From JANXQE01 sp035651635 (GTDB lineage: Bacteria; Verrucomicrobiota; Verrucomicrobiia; Limisphaerales; UBA8199), in NCBI GenBank assembly GCA_035651635.1, contig DASRFK010000324.1, positions 1-6,609 of the forward strand: a stretch of 6,609 bases of DNA. The letters are read 5' to 3'. The notes beneath the pieces were generated by a model. The model did no database searches. It was not told where the DNA came from and was given only the letters and a program-made list of their open reading frames with translations. Positions within the stretch are counted from its first letter, which is position 1; the number at the start of each line of letters is the position of its first letter. The position numbers and the translations under genes were made by a program. Below, one piece after another: positions 1 through 5,271 of this stretch.

Positions 1-1055
1 TCGTCTTCCTTGAATGACTGATCGGCGAGATGTCGGATTCGCACGGCAAGCGAGGCCTTTTCCTGATCGGTGAATCTGATCCGTTCCCGAAACTCCTTTG
101 TGGCTGCCGCAGCGATGTCCTCGCGTATGGCGGTTTGGGGACACTGCTCATGGCAGCGGTAATACACACGCCCCTTTTGAAGCTCGCCGATCAATGTAAA
201 CCCGCAGGCTTTGCACGAAAGCAGGCGGCTGAACGCAAAATCGTGCCGCTGGAGCCGGGCTCCATATTTGCCTCGCAAGACATCCTGAACCGTGTCGAAC
301 AGAGCACGAGATATGAGCGGCTCATGCTTTCCCAAGTACGTTTCCTCCCGAGACCTGACGTGAATGAGCCCGAAGTAAAACGGGTTGCGAAGGACGATGG
401 ACAAAGCCTCCTGATCGACAGCCTTGCCAACGAGATTACGCAACCCGATTTCATAAAGGTGCTGACCCAATGTTTCGAGCGTGTATCGTCCGGTGGCGTA
501 CAATTCAAAAGCTTTCCGGACGAGCGGCCCCTTTACCGGGTCGCTGGTTTTTAGCTTTCCCTTACCATGATTCAAATAGCCCAGGGGCGCTGCCCACGGA
601 ATCATTCCCTGCTTAAGGCGGCCTGTTTGTCCCTTGCGCGTCTCATCCTTGAGGTTCCGAATGTAGTCAGCGGCGACGACCGCTTGAATATCCGCCGAGA
701 GACGGCCGCCTCTTGATTGAAGATCGAGACTCTCACTCACAAAATGGACTTCGATGCCCTGATCTGAGAGTTCGCCAATGGCCGCCCAATCACGCAAGTT
801 CCGGGCGCCTCGGTCGAGTTTGTGAAGAATGATGCCGCCTGCCTTGCCGCTCCGCAGCATCTTCAGAGCCTGATTGAAGACCGGGCGTCCCTGCTTGGCT
901 GCCGTGACCATCTCCTCCAGCCACACTGAAATGGCCATTCCATTGCGTTCTGCATACCGCGCAATGCCGTCGTGCTGTTCTTGCAGCGACACTCCCTGGG
1001 TGCCCTGTTTGACGGTCGAGACGCGGATGTAGCCGATATAGCCCTTTTGCTGCAT
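1..1055 (-). CDS. Large serine recombinase, 3' end cut by the window
   Basis: Site-specific DNA recombinase of the large serine (resolvase/invertase) class, which cuts and rejoins DNA through a 5'-phosphoserine link and commonly moves integrative elements. 351 residues are visible. The N-terminal catalytic domain (about 6-145) has YIRVST at 9-14 with Ser13 as nucleophile, the LDR..R motif at 80-85 (Arg82, Arg85), and the long helix ending in DETRKG near 137-142. A 'recombinase' DNA-binding domain follows (about 155-265, with GYLNHGKGK and RNPFYFGLIHV). A zinc ribbon at 281-305 has CKAC and CHEQC (Cys281, 284, 301, 305). The family is usually 450-550 residues, so roughly 100-200 residues, including the coiled-coil region, lie beyond the left edge. 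The start is fixed by an in-frame TAA (complement of 1059-1061) two codons upstream of the ATG. No Shine-Dalgarno sequence is visible. It lies 58 nt after the small minus-strand gene and is probably co-transcribed with it. Confidence 0.95.
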   Translation of the reverse strand, partial: MQQKGYIGYIRVSTVKQGTQGVSLQEQHDGIARYAERNGMAISVWLEEMVTAAKQGRPVFNQALKMLRSGKAGGIILHKLDRGARNLRDWAAIGELSDQGIEVHFVSESLDLQSRGGRLSADIQAVVAADYIRNLKDETRKGQTGRLKQGMIPWAAPLGYLNHGKGKLKTSDPVKGPLVRKAFELYATGRYTLETLGQHLYEIGLRNLVGKAVDQEALSIVLRNPFYFGLIHVRSREETYLGKHEPLISRALFDTVQDVLRGKYGARLQRHDFAFSRLLSCKACGFTLIGELQKGRVYYRCHEQCPQTAIREDIAAAATKEFRERIRFTDQEKASLAVRIRHLADQSFKED

Positions 1056-1100
1056 GGTTTAAGTGGGGAATTTTCCGGCGGGCGTATACAGAATAACGTA

Positions 1101-1132
1101 CCACCGTCCGGCGTCAATTGGCAGGCCGGTGG
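1101..1132. repeat. Hairpin-forming inverted repeat between the small gene and the recombinase
   Basis: CCACCG (1101-1106) and CGGTGG (1127-1132) are perfect complements with a 20-nt loop. An alternative inner pairing is CCGGC (1108-1112) with GCCGG (1125-1129). It overlaps the stop codon of the small minus-strand gene and precedes the recombinase start, so it could slow transcription or modulate expression between the two. There is no U-run, so a classic intrinsic terminator is unlikely. It could be chance. Confidence 0.25.
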
Positions 1133-1272
1133 ATGGATTGTCGTTCTATCCGTTCGAATATCTTGAGGACGAGAAGCAGGTATCGGTCTAAGTTCGCCAT
1201 AGCCTCAGCCCGCTCGGCATCGGAGAGGTGTGGATAAAGGTCTGGGGTTGTGGGGCCTTGTGGATTGCACAT
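1114..1272 (-). CDS. Small helical protein upstream of the recombinase (52 aa)
   Basis: A 52-residue open frame, MCNPQGPTTPDLYPHLSDAE and onward, with stop TGA at the complement of 1114-1116. It looks genuinely coding. A short Pro-rich head leads into DLYPHLSDAE (11-20), then an acidic/hydrophobic amphipathic helix through NLDRYLLLVLKIFERIERQ (27-45). This is the pattern of small proteins of the type 'LYP.LS.eEl.eA..NL.RYL....RIyER' that I recall as short hypothetical genes in bacterial genomes. That recollection is unverified. The ATG at 1272 is the first start after an in-frame TGA nine codons upstream, and no Shine-Dalgarno is visible. It lies directly before the recombinase on the same strand, so it may be an accessory factor, a leader peptide or a regulator of it. 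The function is unknown. Confidence 0.6.
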   Translation of the reverse strand: MCNPQGPTTPDLYPHLSDAERAEAMANLDRYLLLVLKIFERIERQSIHRPAN

Positions 1273-1518
1273 GCTGGATGCGCGCCAGTGTACGGCTCAG
1301 CATCACCGCCGGAAAGACTACGTGACATGCCTCATGCGGCAATTGTCCGCGCCATTCACTCCGGCCTATTCTCGTGTTTTAATATAGTGTCGGCAGCCGA
1401 GCATAGGGCCCGGCTTTCCTTTTGAAAACTTGCCGTTTCCGGCAAGTCTCGGTGTCTTGGTTCCTTTTACCAATCGCATATGCTGGAGTGCCAATCTCCC
1501 AAGCTCTTTTAAATCACC
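1273..1518. promoter_or_regulatory. Divergent intergenic region between the recombinase and HTH/RuvC-like units
   Basis: This 246-bp gap must hold the starts of both divergent units. I see no strong sigma-70 promoter. An AT-rich patch at 1377-1388 contains TATAGT on the plus strand (1383-1388) and TATATT on the minus strand (complement of 1381-1386), each five of six matches to a -10 box, but neither has a convincing -35 box. GCGG (1336-1339) and CCGC (1347-1350) can pair around CAATTGT. The right half is dominated by the run of hairpins listed separately. The XRE protein encoded next door is a natural candidate to bind here, which is inference only. Confidence 0.45.
1396..1499 (+). ncRNA. 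Candidate structured leader or small RNA before the HTH/RuvC-like genes
   Basis: A run of consecutive short inverted repeats in about 100 nt. (1) GCCGAGC (1396-1402) with GCCCGGC (1408-1414), one A-C mismatch, 5-nt loop. (2) ACTTGCCG (1428-1435) with CGGCAAGT (1440-1447), perfect 8 bp, TTTC loop. (3) TTGGT (1457-1461) with ACCAA (1469-1473), 7-nt loop. (4) GCATATGC, an 8-bp palindrome at 1476-1483. (5) GGAG (1485-1488) with CTCC (1496-1499). The set ends 19 nt before the HTH start codon. It could be a structured 5' leader, a separate small RNA, or operator half-sites for the XRE protein. Strand is uncertain because hairpins read on both. The 8-bp hairpin is solid; the RNA interpretation is inference. 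Confidence 0.35.
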
Positions 1519-1878
1519 ATGCCTTCGCACCATCTTCCCAATTATTTGCGAGCGCACCGAAAGCGCATGTCCTTGTATCAAGACGAGGTCGCGTATCTCC
1601 TGGGAGCAGGGAGCGGCACCAAAGCCAGCCGCTATGAGCGTTCGTCGCGGATTCCGGGCCTTGAGACGGTGCTTGCGTACGAAGCGATTTTCGGCCGGCC
1701 GGTGAGCGAGCTTTTCGCCGGCCTCTATGGCGACGTGCAGAAACTCGTGGCACGGAGGGCAAAACGCCTTGAGCAGAAGCTCAGGAACCAGCCGCAGACG
1801 CCCCAGAATCTGCGCAAACTGCGTTCGCTCCAAGCGATTATTGCGGGACATGCACGCGGAGAGGCTAAACCAGCATGA
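1519..1878 (+). CDS. XRE-family helix-turn-helix protein
   Basis: A 119-residue protein with an N-terminal Cro/C1-type helix-turn-helix. Helix 1 is LPNYLRAHRKRM (6-17), helix 2 QDEVAYLLG (21-29) and the recognition helix lies around GTKASRYER (33-41). The usual closing helices follow, LETVLAYEAIFGRPVSELFAG (48-68). The tail (about 72-113) is basic and helical, with KLVARRAKRLEQKL, suggesting dimerisation or nucleic-acid contact. It likely binds DNA as a regulator, or recruits the RuvC-like protein encoded directly after it. The start is well fixed: an in-frame TAA at 1510-1512 lies just upstream of ATG 1519, and there is no Shine-Dalgarno. The stop overlaps the next start as ATGA (1875-1878), so translation is probably coupled. 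The HTH call is firm; target and role are unknown. Confidence 0.9.
   Translation: MPSHHLPNYLRAHRKRMSLYQDEVAYLLGAGSGTKASRYERSSRIPGLETVLAYEAIFGRPVSELFAGLYGDVQKLVARRAKRLEQKLRNQPQTPQNLRKLRSLQAIIAGHARGEAKPA
1858..1864 (+). promoter_or_regulatory. Shine-Dalgarno for the RuvC-like gene
   Basis: GGAGAGG lies 10 nt before the ATG at 1875, inside the end of the HTH gene. It supports 1875 as the start, and with the ATGA overlap it implies coupled synthesis of the two proteins. Confidence 0.6.
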
Positions 1879-2447
1879 AGAAGTCTCAAGAAACCCGCCG
1901 TTTGGCCGCCGTGGCCCCAGGAAGTCGGGGCTTTGGCTTTGCCGTGGTGGAAGGCATGGCTCTCATCAATTGGGAGACAATCTGGGCAGAGGAGGGGAAC
2001 AAAAACGAAGAAGCTCTGAAGAAGCTCGCTCCTCTCTTTGACGAATACAAGCCCAAAGGCCTCGTCATGTTTGACGCCCTCGCTCCCGGCTCGCGCCGAG
2101 CGCCTCGCATTCGGGAACTCACGCGACGGATTATAGACTCGGCACGAGAACGGAGAATCTCCGTGAAACTATTCAGCCGCCAACAAATTGGACAAGCGAT
2201 CACCGGAAAGCCCAAGGCGACGAAGTATCAGGTGGCAGAAGTTCTTGCGGAAACGTTCTCAGAACCGTTGGCACACCGATTGCCCAAGAAGCGCCGGGCC
2301 TGGCAGAGCGAAGACTCCCGTATGGACATGTTTGATGCCGTGGCCTTGGCAATCGTGGGACAGGTAAAGCGGGGCAAAACGCCGCCCAAACCATCTGCAT
2401 CCACGAGTAAAGTGAGTTTGCCAGCCGCTGCATTTTGGCAATCTTAG
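1875..2447 (+). CDS. RuvC-like RNase H-fold protein, first catalytic Asp replaced by Ala
   Basis: A 190-residue protein resembling the Holliday-junction resolvase RuvC in length and motif order, but clearly not the housekeeping enzyme. Strand 1 reads VAPGSRGFGFAVVEG (13-27), matching RuvC's DPG.R..G[YF] motif except that the catalytic Asp is Ala14. The second acidic position falls at Asp67 in LVMFDALAPGSRR (63-75), followed by a basic helix (RIRELTRRIID). Then come SRQQIGQAITGKPKATKYQVAEVLA (101-125), LPKKRRAW (136-143) and the C-terminal acidic helix SEDSRMDMFDAVALAI (145-160), with Asp151 and Asp154 at RuvC spacing. I recall related uncharacterised proteins with 'LP..RK.WmsED.RM..FDA.alAl' in many bacteria (unverified). 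The last 25-30 residues are basic and low-complexity. Coupled to the HTH gene and near a recombinase, it may bind or cut branched DNA, or be a catalytically impaired binder. The fold is fairly sure; the activity is open. Confidence 0.8.
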   Translation: MKKSQETRRLAAVAPGSRGFGFAVVEGMALINWETIWAEEGNKNEEALKKLAPLFDEYKPKGLVMFDALAPGSRRAPRIRELTRRIIDSARERRISVKLFSRQQIGQAITGKPKATKYQVAEVLAETFSEPLAHRLPKKRRAWQSEDSRMDMFDAVALAIVGQVKRGKTPPKPSASTSKVSLPAAAFWQS

Positions 2448-3436
2448 TGGAAGAAAATGGTCACTTCTGAGTCGGTTGAAGCGGTTCCCGGCGCCAACGT
2501 GTGTTCGCCAAAGTTGGTGACCACGTTTTGCGGATCCCACAAGGTGGCGATCAAGCCCGCCGCTGTTTGCACGGAAATGGATTCGAAGGCAATGGAATCA
2601 GCCGCCGGGTATTCCGCAAGGGACCGAAGGTCGTATGGCGGATTGTCATTGCTATCCGTTTCGTAGGCTTCGAGTGTGTGGCTGCACCAGATCAGTTCGC
2701 TGGTGTTAACGAGCGAATGATCGGTTCCGGTGATGCCAGCAAATTCGCAGGAGTAGGCGAACTGGCCATTGGACTGGTCGGTTAGCTTCATCAAGCCGAC
2801 AAGCGTATCGCCAGGGTGGACCTGAACATGCGGCGTATGATGCGCATCAGCCCCGACACTCCAACTGGCGACGCTCCAAAAAGGGCCTGTTCGATTGACG
2901 CCATCTTCGTCGGGGCCTGAATCGCCCCACTGCAACACGGGCTGAAGAATGATCGAGTAGTCGGCAGGTTCGATGCCGTTAAAAAAATAGATGAGCTGCG
3001 CCCTTGCCGCGGCCGGAGGCGGTGGAACCGTCCAGGTCGTGCTGAAGGACACAATGGGTGAGCCAACCGTGTTCAACCATCCCGCGTAGCTAATCCAATT
3101 GGCATTACTCGGCGGCAGGCTGCGGATGCTCGGCCTGGCTGCTCCGGGATCAATCCGTGGGGCTCGAGGCACGGTGGCAAGCTGTCTTTTGTCCAGGATC
3201 GTTCCTGGGCGAAGCAGATGAACGCGCGACTTGGGACGCCATCCGCCGGGAGTTAAGACTAAATCGTCATCCAAAGCCGGCTTGACCGCTTGGGCAGCCG
3301 ACGAGGACGAAACTTTCGCGCCCGGTGACACCATATGGACCCTTTGAGCGGAGCGTGGCCCGCCTGGAGCAAAAACGCGGGGACCTGGCCGTCCATCAGG
3401 TTTTGCTGAGACGGGGTGCGTGCTGTCTGTTTTCAT
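2444..3436 (-). CDS. Predicted beta-sandwich protein, possibly glutamic-peptidase-like
   Basis: A 330-residue protein of no family I can name with certainty. Residues 1-110 are Pro/Arg/Ser-rich and look disordered, with a duplicated motif (PGG.R...RVH...PG) at 21-42 and 60-81. Residues 114-330 look like a Trp-rich beta sandwich: WISYAGWLN (114-122), TTWTVPPPP (133-141), LIYFFNGIEP (148-157), IILQPVLQWGDS (162-173), FWSVASWSV (186-194), VHPGDTLVGLMKLT (206-219), ELIWCSHTLEAYE (247-259). The layout recalls secreted eqolisin/G1-like or neprosin-like glutamic peptidases and lectin-like folds. Gln165/Gln169 and Glu256 would be the catalytic candidates, a tentative idea. No signal peptide is seen at this start. 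The start is set by an AAAGGA Shine-Dalgarno (complement of 3446-3451), 9 nt upstream. It follows the lipoprotein gene by 23 nt, and its stop overlaps the convergent RuvC-like gene by 4 nt. Confidence 0.8.
   Translation of the reverse strand: MKTDSTHPVSAKPDGRPGPRVFAPGGPRSAQRVHMVSPGAKVSSSSAAQAVKPALDDDLVLTPGGWRPKSRVHLLRPGTILDKRQLATVPRAPRIDPGAARPSIRSLPPSNANWISYAGWLNTVGSPIVSFSTTWTVPPPPAAARAQLIYFFNGIEPADYSIILQPVLQWGDSGPDEDGVNRTGPFWSVASWSVGADAHHTPHVQVHPGDTLVGLMKLTDQSNGQFAYSCEFAGITGTDHSLVNTSELIWCSHTLEAYETDSNDNPPYDLRSLAEYPAADSIAFESISVQTAAGLIATLWDPQNVVTNFGEHTLAPGTASTDSEVTIFFH
3194..3376 (-). repeat. Duplicated 22-residue motif in the beta-sandwich protein
   Basis: Residues 21-42 (3376-3311) and 60-81 (3259-3194) align over 22 positions without gaps. 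Copy 1 has APGG, RVHM and SPG; copy 2 has TPGG, RVHL and RPG. The shared core is PGG-x-R-x3-RVH-x3-PG. The linker between copies is Ser/Ala-rich. The unit may be a short binding or processing element rather than part of the folded domain. Confidence 0.6.
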
Positions 3437-3445
3437 GATCGGTTT

Positions 3446-3451
3446 TCCTTT
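3446..3451 (-). promoter_or_regulatory. Shine-Dalgarno deciding the start of the beta-sandwich gene
   Basis: AAAGGA on the minus strand lies 9 nt before the ATG at 3436. It argues against the much longer open frame that runs upstream to 3943 inside the lipoprotein gene. Confidence 0.6.
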
Positions 3452-3459
3452 CGACCTGG

Positions 3460-4848
3460 CTATTTTGCCGGAGGGTTCGTGCTGGGCGTCTGACTCTGTT
3501 TTTGGAGAAGGGATTGCTGCAGACTGGTGAGCGCGGCCCAATTGGTGATTTCCTGCTGTTGCGCCTGCGCCAAGGCGGTGTTGGAATTGGCGAGATTGAT
3601 TTTCAACTGAATTAAATCCGTGGGCATGCTGGCTATCATCTTTAAGATAGCGACCGGTATCTGGACAAAACCGGCGGCTTCGCTCGGTTTGTGAAGATAG
3701 ATGGAACTCAGCATCCCGTTTTGAAAGGCCACGGATACGGAATTGGTCACGAAAAGGCCGCGATCCAGTTTGAACCTGAGGATGGGAGCTTCGTTGGGAA
3801 GAAGCACCGTCACGGTGTTGATCCCGACCCCGATCGTTGACTCCTTGAGCATGCTTGAAAATTTGAGCCGATACGGAATTGCCGGGCGATAAAGGAAGCC
3901 GTCGATGGGGTCCGAATTCACTTTTATCGGAGGGTCTGCCCACGCCTGATAACTCACCTTTGGCGGAGAGACATCGAACTTAATTCCTGCGCGCGCCAAT
4001 TCGTTCTGCGCCTCAGCGAGCTCATTGGTGTCAGCGGGATCAAACGTGATGTCTATTTTTGAAGGATATGTGAACTTTGGTTCCTTGAGCGCCTTCGACC
4101 ACGCCTCTGCGTGGGGACTGAACGTCCCCGGCGCCGGCGGTGTGGTGGGCAGACCGCCGGCGGCGATCTCAAAGGCTTGGATGCCCGCCTGCGCAAGGCC
4201 AATAACCACCGCGGGAGTCTGGTCTGCGTTGGTGGCTCCAATTGCCCCCAAGCATCCATTCGAATCAATCGTGACCTGATAGGTATCGTCCGCGAGAATG
4301 TTTGGGCTTAAGCGCAGAAGGTAGAGCTGAGTCGGATCCGGCTCAACGACGTTGCTAATCGTAACAGTATAATTCGTATAGACTTGGAATTGGCTGACTG
4401 CAAGATCGACGTTGGTCTGAATCTCAAACATCTGGGAGGAATGATTGGTGATGCCGCCGTTTGCCCCAACATCCCCGGATACCGTCCAGTTCGAGGAAAT
4501 AAGGATGGTGCCGACCATGCCGGTCTGAGCCCCTTTGATTGCGACCGAATCAGTCACATTCGTGTCAATCACGTTCGTGCCGCTCATGACTAAAGTGTGG
4601 TTGGTGGAGAATGCGTTGGTTTGCCCAAAGAAACCTGCGGCCAGGGCGGGGTCGAGGTTGGTCTGCACCGAAATGAGTTTCTGGGCAACGAGACGAACCT
4701 TGACCTTCGGCAACCAATACGCGATGCCAACGCGCTTGCAGCTTTTCGGGACGAGACCTCCGTAGGAAACGCGAGCAGTCTTTATCGTGGCGCAGCCCGC
4801 GATGATAGTTCCTAGGGCTGCAATGGCGATGGTGGTTCTGGGCTTCAT
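3460..4848 (-). CDS. Putative lipoprotein of unknown family
   Basis: A 462-residue protein with a lipoprotein signal: MKPRT, a hydrophobic stretch (TIAIAALGTIIAG), then Cys19 in the lipobox IIAGC, so it is probably lipid-anchored in the envelope. The mature part is rich in Asn, Thr, Val and Ser, with alternating hydrophobic residues that suggest mostly beta structure (for example LYLLRLSPNILADDTYQVTI in the middle and FKLDRGLFVTNSVSVAF nearer the end). Near the C-terminus a helical, Gln-rich segment (DLIQLKINLANSNTALAQAQ and onward) looks like a short coiled coil, followed by a Thr/Pro/Lys tail. I do not recognise a family. A promoter candidate sits about 27 nt upstream, and no Shine-Dalgarno is visible in the AT-rich leader. 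It is the first gene of a probable two-gene unit with the beta-sandwich gene 23 nt downstream. Confidence 0.85.
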   Translation of the reverse strand: MKPRTTIAIAALGTIIAGCATIKTARVSYGGLVPKSCKRVGIAYWLPKVKVRLVAQKLISVQTNLDPALAAGFFGQTNAFSTNHTLVMSGTNVIDTNVTDSVAIKGAQTGMVGTILISSNWTVSGDVGANGGITNHSSQMFEIQTNVDLAVSQFQVYTNYTVTISNVVEPDPTQLYLLRLSPNILADDTYQVTIDSNGCLGAIGATNADQTPAVVIGLAQAGIQAFEIAAGGLPTTPPAPGTFSPHAEAWSKALKEPKFTYPSKIDITFDPADTNELAEAQNELARAGIKFDVSPPKVSYQAWADPPIKVNSDPIDGFLYRPAIPYRLKFSSMLKESTIGVGINTVTVLLPNEAPILRFKLDRGLFVTNSVSVAFQNGMLSSIYLHKPSEAAGFVQIPVAILKMIASMPTDLIQLKINLANSNTALAQAQQQEITNWAALTSLQQSLLQKQSQTPSTNPPAK

Positions 4849-4874
4849 AAAACAAAAGCGAAGGCAACAAACGG

Positions 4875-4903
4875 ATTCGAACGGCTTCCCGCGGATTTGT
4901 CAA
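4875..4903 (-). promoter_or_regulatory. Sigma-70-type promoter candidate for the lipoprotein unit
   Basis: On the minus strand a perfect TTGACA -35 box (complement of 4898-4903) is followed after exactly 17 nt by TCGAAT (complement of 4875-4880), four of six matches to TATAAT. Transcription would begin near 4868, giving a leader of about 20 nt before the ATG at 4848. The -35 box overlaps one copy of the repeated word GATTTGTCA, so a regulator binding that word could block the promoter. Confidence 0.5.
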
Positions 4904-4951
4904 GCAGTTTACGGACTAAGAGGCAGAAGGCGAAAGGTCGAAAGAAATGAC

Positions 4952-4992
4952 CCTTAAAGGCGGCAGGTGCCTATAGCAGCCTCGCTTTAAGG
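4952..4992. repeat. Inverted repeat, 8-bp arms
   Basis: CCTTAAAG (4952-4959) and CTTTAAGG (4985-4992) are perfect complements around a 25-nt GC-rich centre. ACCC just before and GGGT (4995-4998) just after can extend the stem with a small bulge. It lies upstream of the lipoprotein promoter candidate. It could be an operator or a transcript hairpin; nothing decides which. Confidence 0.4.
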
Positions 4993-5013
4993 AAGGGTGG
5001 AGCGCTGTTCAGA

Positions 5014-5088
5014 TTTGTCAGGCTTCAGAGTTACACTTTCTTAAGAACACAAGGAAAAGAAGTGCGTTGAACTAAATAGCCTGACAAA
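5014..5088. repeat. Inverted repeat, perfect 11-bp arms
   Basis: TTTGTCAGGCT (5014-5024) and AGCCTGACAAA (5078-5088) are perfect complements separated by 53 nt. The word TTTGTCA also occurs at 4896-4902, as part of a 9-bp direct repeat GATTTGTCA (4894-4902 and 5012-5020). It could be a pair of regulator sites in the divergent promoter region or the ends of a tiny 75-bp inserted element. The flanks show only a trivial GA/GA match, so no target duplication is evident. Confidence 0.5.
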
Positions 5089-5138
5089 GAAAGACAGTCA
5101 CGTAAAGTCTGCACAGCGTAAAAAGTTTCGGAAAAAGC

Positions 5139-5168
5139 TTGCTTAAATTTGGCATTCCACCCTATAAA
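5139..5168 (+). promoter_or_regulatory. Weak promoter candidate for the GloVer gene
   Basis: TTGCTT (5139-5144, three of six matches to TTGACA) and TATAAA (5163-5168, five of six to TATAAT) are 18 nt apart. Transcription would begin near 5175, giving a leader of about 95 nt. It is the best plus-strand match I find here, but the -35 box is poor. Confidence 0.3.
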
Positions 5169-5271
5169 CAGCGTTGCCTACGGAATTGAAGTAAAGCAAT
5201 AGAGCCAAGAAAAAGCACGACAATATTTTTCGGGCGTTGGTCCAAGGATGTCGGTGAACCCTGCAAAACCT

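Larger units (their letters stand above)
4849..5271. other. Divergent intergenic region, no gene seen
   Basis: 423 bp between the minus-strand lipoprotein unit and the plus-strand GloVer gene. It is visibly richer in A and T than the genes around it and broken by stops in all frames I read. It holds two promoter candidates, two inverted repeats and a repeated TTTGTCA word, described separately. I see no tRNA or other known RNA. Confidence 0.7.

Noticed and set aside
30..554. 174-residue plus-strand open frame
   Set aside because: It is antisense to the recombinase, whose catalytic, recombinase and zinc-ribbon motifs are clear on the other strand.
1396..1499. CRISPR array or tRNA in the hairpin-rich region
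   Set aside because: The stems differ from one another with no repeated unit and spacers, and no cloverleaf or T-arm consensus can be formed.
1366..1851. 161-residue minus-strand open frame
   Set aside because: It is antisense to the HTH gene and shows no family motif; the plus-strand frame has a recognisable HTH and a coupled neighbour.
2418..2441. TTGCCA / TGGCAA hairpin as a terminator between the convergent genes
   Set aside because: It has only 6 bp with a 12-nt loop, lies inside coding sequence and has no U-run on either strand.
1875..2447. Housekeeping ruvC
   Set aside because: There are no ruvA or ruvB neighbours, the first catalytic Asp is missing, and the protein is coupled to an HTH gene beside a recombinase.
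3437..3943. Upstream extension of the beta-sandwich gene to an ATG at 3943, giving 499 residues
   Set aside because: It lies inside the lipoprotein gene in another frame, its sequence is low-complexity Ser/Arg/Gln-rich, and ATG 3436 has a well-placed AAAGGA.
5150..5175. TGGCAT resembling a sigma-54 -24 element
   Set aside because: There is no matching TTGC at the required spacing downstream.
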